From Sedimentibacter hydroxybenzoicus DSM 7310 (GTDB lineage Bacteria > Bacillota > Clostridia > Tissierellales > Sedimentibacteraceae): a stretch of DNA of 64,000 nucleotides. Shown here piece by piece: positions 44,665-54,127 of this stretch; position 1 is the first letter of the stretch; every line of letters starts with the position of its first letter. The translations under genes were made by a program, and so were the position numbers. The stretch spans positions 62,001 through 126,000 of the forward strand of contig NZ_JACBNQ010000007.1 in the NCBI RefSeq assembly GCF_013403245.1, read 5' to 3'. The notes under the pieces were generated by a model, which was not told where the DNA came from, did no database searches, and saw only the letters and a list, made by a program, of their open reading frames with translations.

Positions 44665-44952
44665 ATGAAGAGAATTTCGATTGATGAATTAATAGATATG
44701 GTGGATAGTAGATATTCGTTGGTAACAATTATATCTAAAAGAGCAAGACAAATAATTGACGGCTCAGAGGTAATGGTAAAAACTAATACAATTAAACCGG
44801 TTGGAATTGCAATTGAAGAATTTCACGAATATAAATACGAGCCGATTTATGATTATGACAAATATAAAAAAGCTCTTGAAGAAAATGCAGCAAATGAATC
44901 AGTAGAGGAAGCTGCTTCTGACGAAGAAAAAGATAATATTGGCGAAGAATAA
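44665..44952 (+). CDS. rpoZ: RNA polymerase omega subunit
   Basis: Omega helps assemble RNA polymerase by holding the beta-prime subunit. The 95-residue protein has the conserved core IDELIDMVDSRYSLVTIISKRARQI and ends in an acidic tail (EEAASDEEKDNIGEE). It begins one base after the gmk stop and is followed by a terminator, so it ends the yicC operon. Confidence 0.95.
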   Translation: MKRISIDELIDMVDSRYSLVTIISKRARQIIDGSEVMVKTNTIKPVGIAIEEFHEYKYEPIYDYDKYKKALEENAANESVEEAASDEEKDNIGEE

Positions 44953-44970
44953 TTAAAATTATGAAGTAAC

Positions 44971-45000
44971 AATAATCAGTCTACGACTGATTATTTAATT
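44971..45000 (+). terminator. terminator of the yicC-rpoZ operon
   Basis: AATAATCAGTC (44971-44981) pairs exactly with GACTGATTATT (44985-44995), followed by TAATTTT. Confidence 0.8.
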
Positions 45001-45037
45001 TTACACTATAGCTTTATACTATAGCTGAGAGGCAGAC

Positions 45038-47449
45038 ATGTATAAAAAATTTGTGCAATTAATACTAAACAATAATTCTAAAAGCATCGATCAGCTTTTT
45101 ACTTACGGTGTTCCGGATGCTTTAGCAGATGCTGTGGAAATTGGTAAAAGAGTGAAGGTAAACTTCGGTAATAACAAACACATGATTGATGCATTGATTG
45201 TATCAATTGATTGCTCATGCCAGATTCCCGAGCATAAAATTAAGACAATCATTGACGTACTTGATGATGTTCCTGTTGTCAGCGAAGAAATGATAAAACT
45301 TATCTTTTGGATAAGAGAAAGATATATATGCAAATATTCTGATGCTATTCGTCTGCTGATTCCCGCAGCTATTAAATATGAGCACAACATAGTTGTTAAA
45401 GCTAAAGAAATTAACAATATTTCATTGAGCGACAAAGAAAAAGAACTGTATAATTTCATCAAAGATAATCCTCTGGAATTAAAAAATTTAAAAAAGCACT
45501 ATACCTATAATGATATATTTACAGTTATAGATAATCTGAAGGATAAAGATGCAATTGAAATAATAAGTAAGGACAAGTTAAAAGGAAAGGAAGCTTATGA
45601 AAAATATGTTTCATTAATTGAGGACAAAAATATTAATGAATATGATATAAATAAAACTAAAAATCAAGTTAATGTTATAAATTATTTGAAAGAGAATAAA
45701 TTGGTAAATATAAAGAAGCTGTCTGAGGATTTAGGTATATCACCGTCAGTAATCAATAACTTAATAAAAAAAGATATATTAAAAGAAGAATATATTCTGT
45801 ACCAAATTGAAGAAAAGAATGTTATAAAAAATGAATTAAAACTAAATGAAGAGCAAAAAAACGCATGCGAAAGTATAATTTCATCCGACAATAAAGTATT
45901 TTTGCTCCATGGTGTGACAGGCAGCGGAAAAACCGAAGTTTATATGAATATAATAGAACATTATATCAATGAAAATAAACAATCCATCATGCTTGTTCCT
46001 GAAATATCCCTGACTGCCCAAACCATAGACAGATTTGAAAAAAGATTCGGCAATAAAATAGCGGTGTTTCATTCGAAATTAAGCAAGAAAGAAAAGCTTA
46101 TACAATGGACAAAGGTGCATAACAAGGAAGTAGATGTTGTAATCGGAGCACGTTCTGCTGTTTTTTCACCCATCAAGGATTTAGGCGCTATAATTATAGA
46201 CGAGGAGCATGAAGACAGCTATATTTCTTCAACCTCTCCCAAATATAATACAATTGAAGTTGCTATAAAAATGGCTCATAATTTAAACAGCAAGGTGGTA
46301 CTCGGCTCTGCAACGCCATCTATAAATACGTACTATATGGCTCAGAAGGGTCAGATTGAAATAATAGAGTTAAAAAACAGAGTGAATAATCAAATGCCTG
46401 ATATGAAAATAATAGATATGAGCAGCGAATTAGATAAAGGAAATAACACTCTCATAAGCGAAGAGCTGTATGAAAGCATGAAAAAAACTTTATTTAATAA
46501 AGAGCAGGCAATTTTATTTTTAAATAAAAGAGGTTATTCAGGATTTGTAACATGCAAAAAATGCGGTCATGTAGTTAAATGCGACCGTTGCGACGTGTCT
46601 ATGACCTACCACATCAAAGGCAATATGCTTAAATGCCATTATTGCGGCAGGACGAAACGAATGATGTACGAGTGTCCTAAATGCGGAAGTAAAAAAATTG
46701 AGCAGTTCAGCGCAGGAACTCAGCATGTGGAAAGATTGGTGAAGCAACTGTTTCCCAATGCAGTAACAGAACGTATGGATGTTGATTCAATGACAGACAG
46801 GGACTGTTATGAAAATATATACAGACGCTTCAAAAATGGAAGCATCGATATATTAATCGGAACTCAGATGCTTGCCAAGGGATTTGACTTTCCCAATGTT
46901 ACTACGGTTGGAGTGTTGGTAGCTGATGCAATTTTAAATCTGCCCTTTTACAATGCCAGCGAAAAGACATTTCAGCTTATAACTCAGGTAAGCGGCAGAG
47001 CAGGAAGAGGCAGCAAGACGGGAAATGTATTTATTCAGACCTATGAGCCCAACAATTTTATAATAAATGCAGCTAAGAACAACAATTATGAATTATTTAT
47101 AAATGAAGAGCTGAAATTAAGAAAAGAATTTGCATTTCCGCCATTTATTAATATAATAAATATATGCCTCATATCAAAAAATGAGGATTTAGTTATAAAG
47201 ACGGCAAATGAAAAGTATGAAGAAATAAAAGAAGCCGTTAAAGATATGGTTAAGGAAAGAAGTTTATTATTATATAGACCTATACCACATTCGATTTACA
47301 AGATTAATGACGAATACAGAATCAACTTATTTATAAAGGCATCACGAAGTAAAATGGCTGAGTTAAAAAAAATATTGAGAAGTGTATACATGGACAAAGA
47401 CATAGAATATATAAAAGTAAGTATAAATATTAATACCGATACGGTTTAG
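45038..47449 (+). CDS. priA: primosomal protein N' (PriA helicase)
   Basis: PriA reloads the replisome at stalled forks. The 803-residue protein has the N-terminal DNA-binding domain (SIDQLFTYGVPDAL), a winged-helix insert, Walker A GVTGSGKTEVYM, Walker B DEEH, and a zinc-binding region with paired cysteines (CKKCGHVVKCDRC, CHYCGRTKRMMYECPKC) between helicase halves, then TQMLAKGFDFPNVT and QVSGRAGRG. Complete. It is followed by def after 15 bases. Confidence 0.97.
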   Translation: MYKKFVQLILNNNSKSIDQLFTYGVPDALADAVEIGKRVKVNFGNNKHMIDALIVSIDCSCQIPEHKIKTIIDVLDDVPVVSEEMIKLIFWIRERYICKYSDAIRLLIPAAIKYEHNIVVKAKEINNISLSDKEKELYNFIKDNPLELKNLKKHYTYNDIFTVIDNLKDKDAIEIISKDKLKGKEAYEKYVSLIEDKNINEYDINKTKNQVNVINYLKENKLVNIKKLSEDLGISPSVINNLIKKDILKEEYILYQIEEKNVIKNELKLNEEQKNACESIISSDNKVFLLHGVTGSGKTEVYMNIIEHYINENKQSIMLVPEISLTAQTIDRFEKRFGNKIAVFHSKLSKKEKLIQWTKVHNKEVDVVIGARSAVFSPIKDLGAIIIDEEHEDSYISSTSPKYNTIEVAIKMAHNLNSKVVLGSATPSINTYYMAQKGQIEIIELKNRVNNQMPDMKIIDMSSELDKGNNTLISEELYESMKKTLFNKEQAILFLNKRGYSGFVTCKKCGHVVKCDRCDVSMTYHIKGNMLKCHYCGRTKRMMYECPKCGSKKIEQFSAGTQHVERLVKQLFPNAVTERMDVDSMTDRDCYENIYRRFKNGSIDILIGTQMLAKGFDFPNVTTVGVLVADAILNLPFYNASEKTFQLITQVSGRAGRGSKTGNVFIQTYEPNNFIINAAKNNNYELFINEELKLRKEFAFPPFINIINICLISKNEDLVIKTANEKYEEIKEAVKDMVKERSLLLYRPIPHSIYKINDEYRINLFIKASRSKMAELKKILRSVYMDKDIEYIKVSININTDTV

Positions 47450-47464
47450 ATACAAGGAGGAATT

Positions 47465-47917
47465 ATGGCTTTAAGAAATTTAAGATATGACGGAGATGAA
47501 ATATTGAGGAAAAAAAGCAAGGAAATCAGTTCTATAGATGATAGAATTCTGATGCTTCTTGATGATATGGTTGATACAATGTATGAAAATGATGGAGTTG
47601 GCTTGGCAGCGCCGCAGGTGGGAATATTAAAACGTGCCGTAGTAATAGATGTGGAAGACGGAAACATATATAAAATGATTAATCCAAGGGTATTAAGTAT
47701 ATCTGACGAAGAGCAAACTGCACAGGAGGGATGCTTGAGTGTGCCCGAAACAAAGGGAATGGTTTCGAGACCGATAAAGGTTACCGCTGAATACACAGAT
47801 GTAGAAGGAAACTTGGTAACCATCGAGGCTGAAGGGTTACTGGCAAGAGCAATCTGCCATGAGGTAGATCATTTAAACGGAATATTGTTTACAGACAAAA
47901 TAATAAAAAGTAATTAA
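47465..47917 (+). CDS. def: peptide deformylase
   Basis: Deformylase removes the N-formyl group from new proteins. The 150-residue metalloenzyme has the three motifs GVGLAAPQVG, EGCLSVPE and CHEVDHLNG, which supply the metal ligands and catalytic glutamate. AAGGAGG precedes the ATG. The priA-def-fmt order is the standard one, and fmt, which makes the formyl group, follows 9 bases later. Confidence 0.97.
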   Translation: MALRNLRYDGDEILRKKSKEISSIDDRILMLLDDMVDTMYENDGVGLAAPQVGILKRAVVIDVEDGNIYKMINPRVLSISDEEQTAQEGCLSVPETKGMVSRPIKVTAEYTDVEGNLVTIEAEGLLARAICHEVDHLNGILFTDKIIKSN

Positions 47918-47926
47918 GGTGGAATT

Positions 47927-48856
47927 ATGAACGTTATATTTATGGGAACACCTGGATTTGCTGTACCTACCTTGAAAAAGCTTTATGAAAACGGATATGA
48001 AATAAAGCTTGTGGTTACACAGCCCGATAAACCGTCAGGAAGAGGAAAAAAGCTCAAGAAATCAGAGGTAAAAGAAGCAGCTGAGGAGTTAGGATTGTCT
48101 GTTTTCCAGCCTGATAAAATAAAAAAACAAGAAAACATAGATATATTGAAATCATATGCTCCTGACGTAATTGTTGTAGTTGCTTACGGACAAATATTGA
48201 ACAAGGAGATTTTAACGATGCCTAAATACGGCTGCATCAATGTTCACGCTTCACTTTTGCCTGAACTTAGGGGAGCAGCTCCGTTAAACTGGGCAATAAT
48301 AAACGGTGAAACGATGACCGGGGTTACAACCATGCAAATGGACGTTGGTTTAGACACCGGTGATATGCTTTTAAAATCCGAAATAGAAATTGCTGAAAAT
48401 ATGACTGTAGGAGAGCTTCATGATATTTTGATGCACAAAGGTGCAGACTTACTGATTGAAACATTAAATAAGCTGGAAAAAAACAAAATAGTTCCGCAAA
48501 AACAGGATGATTCACTTTCAAGCTATGCACCGATGTTTAATAACGAAAATCGTAAAATAAATTGGAGCTTAACAGCAAAAAATATCCATGATTTAGTCAG
48601 AGGACTGTCACCATGGCCAACAGCATACTTTACCATGGATGATAAAACTATTAAGGTGTTTAAAGCATCCCATACAAACGACAATCCTGATTATGAAACA
48701 GGCTGCGTAATAAAAGCAAACGATGAGGGTATCTTTGTCAAAGCCAAAAAAGGAACAGTAATACTCAAAGAAATTCAAATGCCAGGCAAAAACAAAATGA
48801 CGGTGGAAGCATATCTGAGAGGAAACAAATTTCCGGAACATATTATCTTACCATAA
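47927..48856 (+). CDS. fmt: methionyl-tRNA formyltransferase
   Basis: Fmt formylates initiator methionyl-tRNA using 10-formyl-tetrahydrofolate. The 309-residue protein has [11 protein letters not shown] at the N terminus, the formyl-transfer motif [21 protein letters not shown] with the catalytic histidine and asparagine region, and [11 protein letters not shown]. The C-terminal domain is complete. In many Clostridia rsmB and other translation genes come next; here the order is broken by the sigma-54-controlled oxidation cluster. Confidence 0.97.
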   Translation: MNVIFMGTPGFAVPTLKKLYENGYEIKLVVTQPDKPSGRGKKLKKSEVKEAAEELGLSVFQPDKIKKQENIDILKSYAPDVIVVVAYGQILNKEILTMPKYGCINVHASLLPELRGAAPLNWAIINGETMTGVTTMQMDVGLDTGDMLLKSEIEIAENMTVGELHDILMHKGADLLIETLNKLEKNKIVPQKQDDSLSSYAPMFNNENRKINWSLTAKNIHDLVRGLSPWPTAYFTMDDKTIKVFKASHTNDNPDYETGCVIKANDEGIFVKAKKGTVILKEIQMPGKNKMTVEAYLRGNKFPEHIILP

Positions 48857-48885
48857 ATATACAAGATATGAGGGGAGTGAAAACG

Positions 48886-50595
48886 TTGACAGCACTAATG
48901 GAATCAGAAAAGGATGTTAATGAAATTGCTAAAGCTATCGCATCAGCTTTAAAAATTGACGTGGAAATTGTTGATACAGAACTCATAAGGGTAGCAGTTG
49001 TAGGAAAACTTGAGTATATGAAAGGAAAAAAATTGTTTACATCCGGTTTTAACTATAAAAGATCAATTAATACCGGAGAAAAGTTTATTATAGAATTACC
49101 GGGAGAAAATGAGCTTTGCGAAGGTTGTGAATGGCATGGCGATTGTATATATAAGATGGTTGTTTATGCTCCTATAAAAGGAAAGGATGAGGTTGTTGGT
49201 GTAATTTCATTAACAGCATTTAATGATGAGCAATATGAAATATTAAAAAACAATTTAAATGCAAACCTATCCTTTGTTGACATAATGGCAAATCTTATTT
49301 TTAGTAAGGTAATGGAAAATAGGATGCTTAAAGATACCCTTATTATGAAAGATAAGCTTAATCAAGTTATTAATTCAATAGACAGCGGTATTATAGCAAC
49401 TGATAATGAAGGAAGAATAACACACATAAATCAGGTAGGCATAGAAAAACTTAAACTGTTCAGTAAAGAAAATATCTTGGGTATTAAATTAAAAAATATA
49501 TTTCCTGCTCTTGAGTATGAAAAAATTTTAAATTCCAGAGAAAAAAATCTTAAAAAGCAGGAAATATGCAATTTAATAAATTCAAAGCATGATAAGTATA
49601 TAGTTAATATAAGAAAAGTATTTTTTAATAATGAACTGGAGGGAATAGTTCTTTCGTTTGAAAATTATAATAATGCCAAAAGCAGTGCTTATACGCTTGT
49701 CAGCGGAGATATACCTATAAGCACAGATGATATCATTGGGCACAGTGCAGCTATGAGCAATGTTAAAAAAATGACGTTAAGAATAGCAAAAAGCAATTCC
49801 ACAGTAATGTTAATAGGAGAAACAGGTACAGGAAAAGAGGTTTTTGCAAGAGCCATTCATTATCACAGCTTAAGGAGAGACAAGCCCTTTGTTACTATAA
49901 ATTGTAGTGCTATTCCCGATACTTTAATAGAAAGTGAGTTATTCGGGTATGAAAAAGGAGCATTTACCGGAGCTAATAAGCTTGGTAAGCCCGGAAAATT
50001 TGAGATAGCAAATGGCGGTACTTTATTCCTTGATGAAATTGAAGCATTACCTATACATATGCAGCCAAAATTACTTAGAGTGTTACAAGAAAAAGAAGTT
50101 ATCAGAGTAGGGTCAAATGAAACATTGCCTATCGATGTAAGAATTATTTCGGCAACAAATGCAAATCTTGAGAATGCAATAAAAAAGGGGGAATTTCGTG
50201 CAGATTTATATCATAGATTGAACGTTATTCCAATCGTTATCCCGCCGCTTAGAGAAAGAAGGGAAGACATCATTTTACTTACAAATTATTTTATCGATAA
50301 ATTTTCAAAAGTAATGGGAAGAAATATTAAAGGTATTGAAAAAGAGTTAGATACGCTTTTATTAAATTATCCATGGCCCGGTAATGTAAGAGAATTAAAA
50401 AATGCCATAGAATTTGCGATAAATCTTGAAGAGGGCGAATATATAACTATTAACAATATTCCGTTAACTATCAGAGAGTTTAGTGAACCTCAGGAAATTA
50501 AGGAACAAACATTGAAGGAAATTGAAAATTATCATATTAAGGAAGCCCTGAATAAATACGGATGGGATGAGAACGGCCGGCTTTTAGCAGCATAA
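48886..50595 (+). CDS. sigma-54-dependent transcriptional activator, DNA-binding helix cut off by TAA
   Basis: A 569-residue activator with an N-terminal sensor region (a cysteine cluster C78-x2-C81-x5-C87), a PAS domain (about 155-265) and an AAA+ sigma-54 interaction domain (Walker A GETGTGKE at 311-318, GAFTGA, Walker B GGTLFLDE). TTG 48886 is 8 bases after AGGGGAG; an in-frame ATG at 48868 lies before that site. The frame stops at 50593 inside the C-terminal Fis-type helix-turn-helix; the missing end is still encoded downstream. It should control the oxidation operon through the sigma-54 promoter at 50879. Confidence 0.88.
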   Translation: MTALMESEKDVNEIAKAIASALKIDVEIVDTELIRVAVVGKLEYMKGKKLFTSGFNYKRSINTGEKFIIELPGENELCEGCEWHGDCIYKMVVYAPIKGKDEVVGVISLTAFNDEQYEILKNNLNANLSFVDIMANLIFSKVMENRMLKDTLIMKDKLNQVINSIDSGIIATDNEGRITHINQVGIEKLKLFSKENILGIKLKNIFPALEYEKILNSREKNLKKQEICNLINSKHDKYIVNIRKVFFNNELEGIVLSFENYNNAKSSAYTLVSGDIPISTDDIIGHSAAMSNVKKMTLRIAKSNSTVMLIGETGTGKEVFARAIHYHSLRRDKPFVTINCSAIPDTLIESELFGYEKGAFTGANKLGKPGKFEIANGGTLFLDEIEALPIHMQPKLLRVLQEKEVIRVGSNETLPIDVRIISATNANLENAIKKGEFRADLYHRLNVIPIVIPPLRERREDIILLTNYFIDKFSKVMGRNIKGIEKELDTLLLNYPWPGNVRELKNAIEFAINLEEGEYITINNIPLTIREFSEPQEIKEQTLKEIENYHIKEALNKYGWDENGRLLAA

Positions 50596-50646
50596 AAATT
50601 AGGTATAAGCAGAGCTACTGTTTATAGGAAAATTAAAAATCTATAA
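50596..50646 (+). pseudogene. severed C-terminal HTH of the sigma-54 activator
   Basis: Directly after the TAA and in the same frame the sequence encodes KLGISRATVYRKIKNL-stop, the second half of a Fis-type helix-turn-helix (GxSRxTxYRKIK). Together with ENGRLLAA before the stop this would be a normal domain if the TAA were AAA or another sense codon. Confidence 0.85.
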
Positions 50647-50684
50647 CATCTCAACTTGACATGTTGGTATCAAGTTGAGATGTT
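50645..50684. promoter_or_regulatory. perfect palindrome, likely activator binding site
   Basis: AACATCTCAACTTGA (50645-50659) pairs exactly with TCAAGTTGAGATGTT (50670-50684) around 10 bases. No T-run follows. A half-site, TCAAATTGAGATG, recurs at 50739-50751. The distance of 195-235 bp to the sigma-54 promoter is typical for enhancer-like sites. It could also be a weak terminator for the activator gene. Confidence 0.6.
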
Positions 50685-50830
50685 AACGATATCATTAGTT
50701 TTTTGATAAATACAGCAAGAACACTTTGTGAACATGTGTCAAATTGAGATGAAAAATTAATTCTTTAATGCTTTGAATTAGTTTTTTTTATTATAAAAAT
50801 ATATATTAAAAAAAACAAAGCTTAATTTTT

Positions 50831-50849
50831 AAACGTAAAACGAACGTTT
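50831..50849. promoter_or_regulatory. short inverted repeat near the sigma-54 promoter
   Basis: AAACGT (50831-50836) and ACGTTT (50844-50849) flank 7 bases, 30 bp upstream of the -24 box. Possible binding site for IHF-like or regulatory protein; no family is suggested. Confidence 0.3.
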
Positions 50850-50878
50850 CCAATATATAATTTTATTTTTAATAGCAG

Positions 50879-50895
50879 TTGGTATAGATTTTGCT
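50879..50895 (+). promoter_or_regulatory. sigma-54 (-24/-12) promoter
   Basis: TTGGTATAGATTTTGCT matches the YTGGCACG-N4-TTGCW pattern with intact GG and GC dinucleotides in exact spacing. It is 65 bases before the first gene of the oxidation operon and downstream of a sigma-54 activator gene. Confidence 0.8.
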
Positions 50896-50959
50896 AATTA
50901 TAACTTATAGCAACTTCGTAAAATGATACGAAAAATAAAATTATTTTGGAGGATATAGT

Positions 50960-52084
50960 ATGAAAGGCAAAAGAACAACTTTTCTTTATTTGTCAGAACC
51001 GGACATGATTAAAGCAGGAGTGCTTGACGGTAAACAATGTGTTCAGGCTATCGATGACATGTTTAAGGTTGTAGGGGAAGGCGATTATATTATGGGAGGC
51101 TTAAGTGGAAATGAACATGGACAACGTATATATTTCCCACCGGAAAAGCTGTTTCCTAATATGCCCGTTGCCGGTCCCGATCGTCGTTTTATGGCTATGA
51201 TAGCCTATCTTGGTGGTAAATTCAATGTTTGTGCAGAAAAATGGTATGGTTCTAATATTGAAAATAGCAAGCACGGTCTTCCAAGATCAGTCCTGATTGT
51301 TGTTTTAAATGATGTAGAAACAGGTGAGCCCTTAACAATTATGTCAGCTAATCTTCTGAGTGCAATGAGAACAGGTGCTGTTCCGGCAGTCGGTGCAAAA
51401 TATCTTGCAAGTAAAAATGCAAAAATTGCTGCCTGTATAGGTGCCGGCGTTATAAGCAAGGCTACTATAACCTGTATGAAAGCCGCCCTTCCTCAACTGG
51501 AAAAAGCTTTGGTTTATGATTTATTTACCGAAAAATCAAAAGATTTTTGTGAAGAAATGAGCGAAAAACTGGGATTTCAATTTGAAGTTGCTGATTCAAT
51601 GGAAGAAGCAGTCAGAGCAGCCGACGTAATAACTATTGCAACAGCCGGGAAAAGCAAACCAATACTTAAAAAAGAATGGGTTAAGCCAAATGCTTTTATT
51701 GCTACACAAGGTACTGCTGATATCCCTGATGATTTATTTACCTCTTCCCGTATAGTATTTGATGAAACACAGATGCATAAATCCTGGAAAGAGGAAGAGG
51801 AAGCAATTCCGGAGGAACATGCTTCCAAGCGTCTTGGTTTCCCAGGTGCAGGGGTATTCCGTTTATGTGATGAAGGTAAAATAAATCTGTCAGATATTTG
51901 TGATCTAAGTAAAATAGCTTATGGAACAGAACAGGGCAGAACAAATGAAGATGAAAGATTTATATTAATAGTAGGAGGAATGCCTGTAGAAGATGCTGCA
52001 TGGGGTCGTGTTCTTTTTGATAATGCGGTTAAAATGGGAATAGGGCAAGAATTGGTTCTTTGGGAAGAGGCATATTGGAGGTAA
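50960..52084 (+). CDS. ornithine cyclodeaminase / mu-crystallin family protein
   Basis: A 374-residue member of the ornithine cyclodeaminase/mu-crystallin superfamily: NAD(P)-binding Rossmann core with IGAGVISKATITCMKAA (about residues 159-175) and the substrate-side stretch LLSAMRTGAVPAVGAKYL. Family members deaminate or reduce cyclic or linear imines (ketimine reductases, alanine dehydrogenases). The N-terminal region is longer than in classical ornithine cyclodeaminase. As first gene of a sigma-54-controlled operon it may reduce or hydrolyse an imine from the dehydrogenase encoded downstream; this is inference. GGAGG precedes the ATG. Confidence 0.85.
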   Translation: MKGKRTTFLYLSEPDMIKAGVLDGKQCVQAIDDMFKVVGEGDYIMGGLSGNEHGQRIYFPPEKLFPNMPVAGPDRRFMAMIAYLGGKFNVCAEKWYGSNIENSKHGLPRSVLIVVLNDVETGEPLTIMSANLLSAMRTGAVPAVGAKYLASKNAKIAACIGAGVISKATITCMKAALPQLEKALVYDLFTEKSKDFCEEMSEKLGFQFEVADSMEEAVRAADVITIATAGKSKPILKKEWVKPNAFIATQGTADIPDDLFTSSRIVFDETQMHKSWKEEEEAIPEEHASKRLGFPGAGVFRLCDEGKINLSDICDLSKIAYGTEQGRTNEDERFILIVGGMPVEDAAWGRVLFDNAVKMGIGQELVLWEEAYWR

Positions 52085-52204
52085 AACTTTATAAAAGGTT
52101 AACGTTTTACTACCGGAAGAAGAGGCGAAAATTAACGAATTAATAATGGTTACAGTAACAAATTGTAAATTGATTATAACTATCTTATATAAGGAGTGAA
52201 AATA

Positions 52205-53701
52205 ATGCAAGATACAACATTAAGGCTAATAGTGCTTATAGGTTATTTAGTTTTTCTAATGGGCGTCGGACTTTATCAGGGTTCAAAGGCGAAGTCTTCC
52301 GCTGACTACAACATGGGCGGTCGTAACATACCCGGATGGGCAGCAGCCCTTTCAGAAAGAGCAACAGCTGAATCGGCATGGTGTCTTGTGGGCTTTCCGG
52401 GTTTTGCTTATTCGGCCGGATTAGTGACCATCTGGACAGCTCTCGGCTTAGCTCTGGGAAACATTATTGCTTGGACTGCAATAGCTAAGAGGATGCGAAA
52501 GGAAGCGGAACGCTACGATGCTCAGACATATGTGGACTGGATTGCAAAAAGGCACAATAAGAGCAAGGCTGCGACTGTGGTACGTCTTGTGGGAAGCTTT
52601 ATTATAATTTTTATGTTCGCGTTTTATGTTGAGGCGCAGATTATTGGCGGGGGTAAAACTCTTAATGCACTTTTTGGCTTGAATCCAACTACCGGTATTC
52701 TGCTTACGATGGCTATAATTGTACCCTACACCGTATGGGGTGGCTTTCAGAGCGTTGTTTATACAGACTGTATTCAATCAATTATCATGATATTTACATT
52801 AGTTATAGTACCGGTAATCGGAATTATTTACATAGCAAATGCTCCGGCAGGAACTGTTTATGCTCATTCGATAGTGGAAGCCCTGAAAATATCCGGTCCC
52901 ACTTATAGCAACTGGTCCTATGGACTTAAGGGCATTTTGGCAGGTATGGCCATAGCCAGCGAATTTGCCTGGATTGTTGCTTACCTTGGAGGGTTACCGC
53001 ATCTTACGGTTCGTTTCATGTCTATCAGAGATGATAAGCAGTATAAGATTGGCAGAAACATTGCTTGTATCTGGACTGTTGTAGGCTACACAGGTGCAGT
53101 CCTTATCGGTCTGGTGGGTCTTGCAATATTTGGACCCGGTGCTTTCAGTGACGCTGAATTGATTATGCCCACTGTTTGCTTAACGGTTCTGCCTCCTTTC
53201 CTGGCTGCGCTTTGTGTAACGGGAGCCATAGCAGCTATGATTTCAACGGCAGACTCCATGTTAATCGTAACATCTTCTGAGTTTTGTGAAAATATTTTGA
53301 AGCCGGCAATTCTGAAAGGCAAATCCATTGAACCGAAGAAGGAGCTTTTCATCTCCAGATGTGTTACGGTTGTGGTTGGTCTTGCAGCTACCGTTCTGCC
53401 GTTTATTATACCATCAAACATGATTCACAATATAGTATCATTTGCTTGGGCAGGCATGGGAAATCCTTTCGCCGTTGTTACTTGCTGCACCCTGTTTTGG
53501 GATAAGTACACAGGTAAGGCAGCTGTATGGACTATGGTTGTAGGCTTCCTTGGTACTGTTTTATGGCAGATTTCACCTATGAACGCATACTTGAATTCAC
53601 GTCTTGTGGGTGTAATCCCTGCTTTGATCGCAGCTTATGTTGCAACGAAGCTGACGTACAAAACAGACGGACATGATGCTGTGGAAATTACTGCAAACTA
53701 A
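52205..53701 (+). CDS. sodium:solute symporter family transporter
   Basis: A 498-residue integral membrane protein of the sodium:solute symporter family (PutP-like), with about 13 spans, YNMGGRNIPGWAAALSERA near the start and the sodium-binding region CVTGAIAAMISTADSMLIV. It probably imports the substrate of the operon with sodium. AAGGAG (52191-52196) is well placed for ATG 52205; an in-frame GTG overlaps that site. It is 120 bases downstream of the cyclodeaminase-like gene. Confidence 0.92.
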   Translation: MQDTTLRLIVLIGYLVFLMGVGLYQGSKAKSSADYNMGGRNIPGWAAALSERATAESAWCLVGFPGFAYSAGLVTIWTALGLALGNIIAWTAIAKRMRKEAERYDAQTYVDWIAKRHNKSKAATVVRLVGSFIIIFMFAFYVEAQIIGGGKTLNALFGLNPTTGILLTMAIIVPYTVWGGFQSVVYTDCIQSIIMIFTLVIVPVIGIIYIANAPAGTVYAHSIVEALKISGPTYSNWSYGLKGILAGMAIASEFAWIVAYLGGLPHLTVRFMSIRDDKQYKIGRNIACIWTVVGYTGAVLIGLVGLAIFGPGAFSDAELIMPTVCLTVLPPFLAALCVTGAIAAMISTADSMLIVTSSEFCENILKPAILKGKSIEPKKELFISRCVTVVVGLAATVLPFIIPSNMIHNIVSFAWAGMGNPFAVVTCCTLFWDKYTGKAAVWTMVVGFLGTVLWQISPMNAYLNSRLVGVIPALIAAYVATKLTYKTDGHDAVEITAN

Positions 53702-53717
53702 GTGTAACAAAATTAAT

Positions 53718-53761
53718 TACAATTTTAGGATTAAGTGCAAAACACTGAACCTAAAATTGTA
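53718..53761 (+). terminator. intra-operon hairpin
   Basis: TACAATTTTAGG (53718-53729) pairs exactly with CCTAAAATTGTA (53750-53761), with an inner AGTG/CACT stem. It lacks a long T-run. It may attenuate or stabilise the message between the transporter and the dehydrogenase genes. Confidence 0.5.
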
Positions 53762-53818
53762 GTTATTTAAAGACTTTCGGACTTTATGTAAGTACTATAA
53801 GATTATTAGGAGGGCAAA

Positions 53819-54127
53819 ATGCGAATAAAACAACATCCGGTACTAACCAGTATTGTAAAAAAAGAGGTGGAGTTTACCTTCGAAGGAAAAACCTATAAAG
53901 GATATGAAGGTGAGCCCATAGCTGCTGCTTTGCATGTCAATGGCGTAAGGGTTTTAAGACATGATCACCGCCCAAGAGGTTTCTTTTGTGCAATTGGAAA
54001 CTGTTCTTCCTGTTTGATGGAAGTTGATGGAGAACCAAATGTAAGAGTTTGCGTTGAAGAGTTAAGAGAAGGAATGGTTATTAAAATGCAAGAAGGAAAA
54101 GGAAAATTAAAAGGTGGTGAAGCATAA
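53819..54127 (+). CDS. 2Fe-2S subunit of HcnABC-like dehydrogenase
   Basis: A 102-residue protein with a plant-type [2Fe-2S] motif, C57-x4-C62-x2-C65-x12-C78 (FFCAIGNCSSC, VRVCVEE). It matches the small N-terminal subunit of multi-subunit amino-acid or amine dehydrogenases (HcnA, opine oxidase, and the start of sarcosine oxidase alpha). AGGAGGG precedes the ATG. Its stop overlaps the next start by one base (TAATG), so the two subunits are translated together. Confidence 0.88.
   Translation: MRIKQHPVLTSIVKKEVEFTFEGKTYKGYEGEPIAAALHVNGVRVLRHDHRPRGFFCAIGNCSSCLMEVDGEPNVRVCVEELREGMVIKMQEGKGKLKGGEA

Noticed and set aside
45103-45462. 119-codon minus-strand frame inside priA
   Set aside because: Mirror of the PriA N-terminal domain with no ribosome site or motif.
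50645-50684. Palindrome taken as terminator of the sigma-54 activator gene
   Set aside because: No T-run follows and a matching half-site occurs 55 bases on, so a binding site is the better reading; termination is not excluded.
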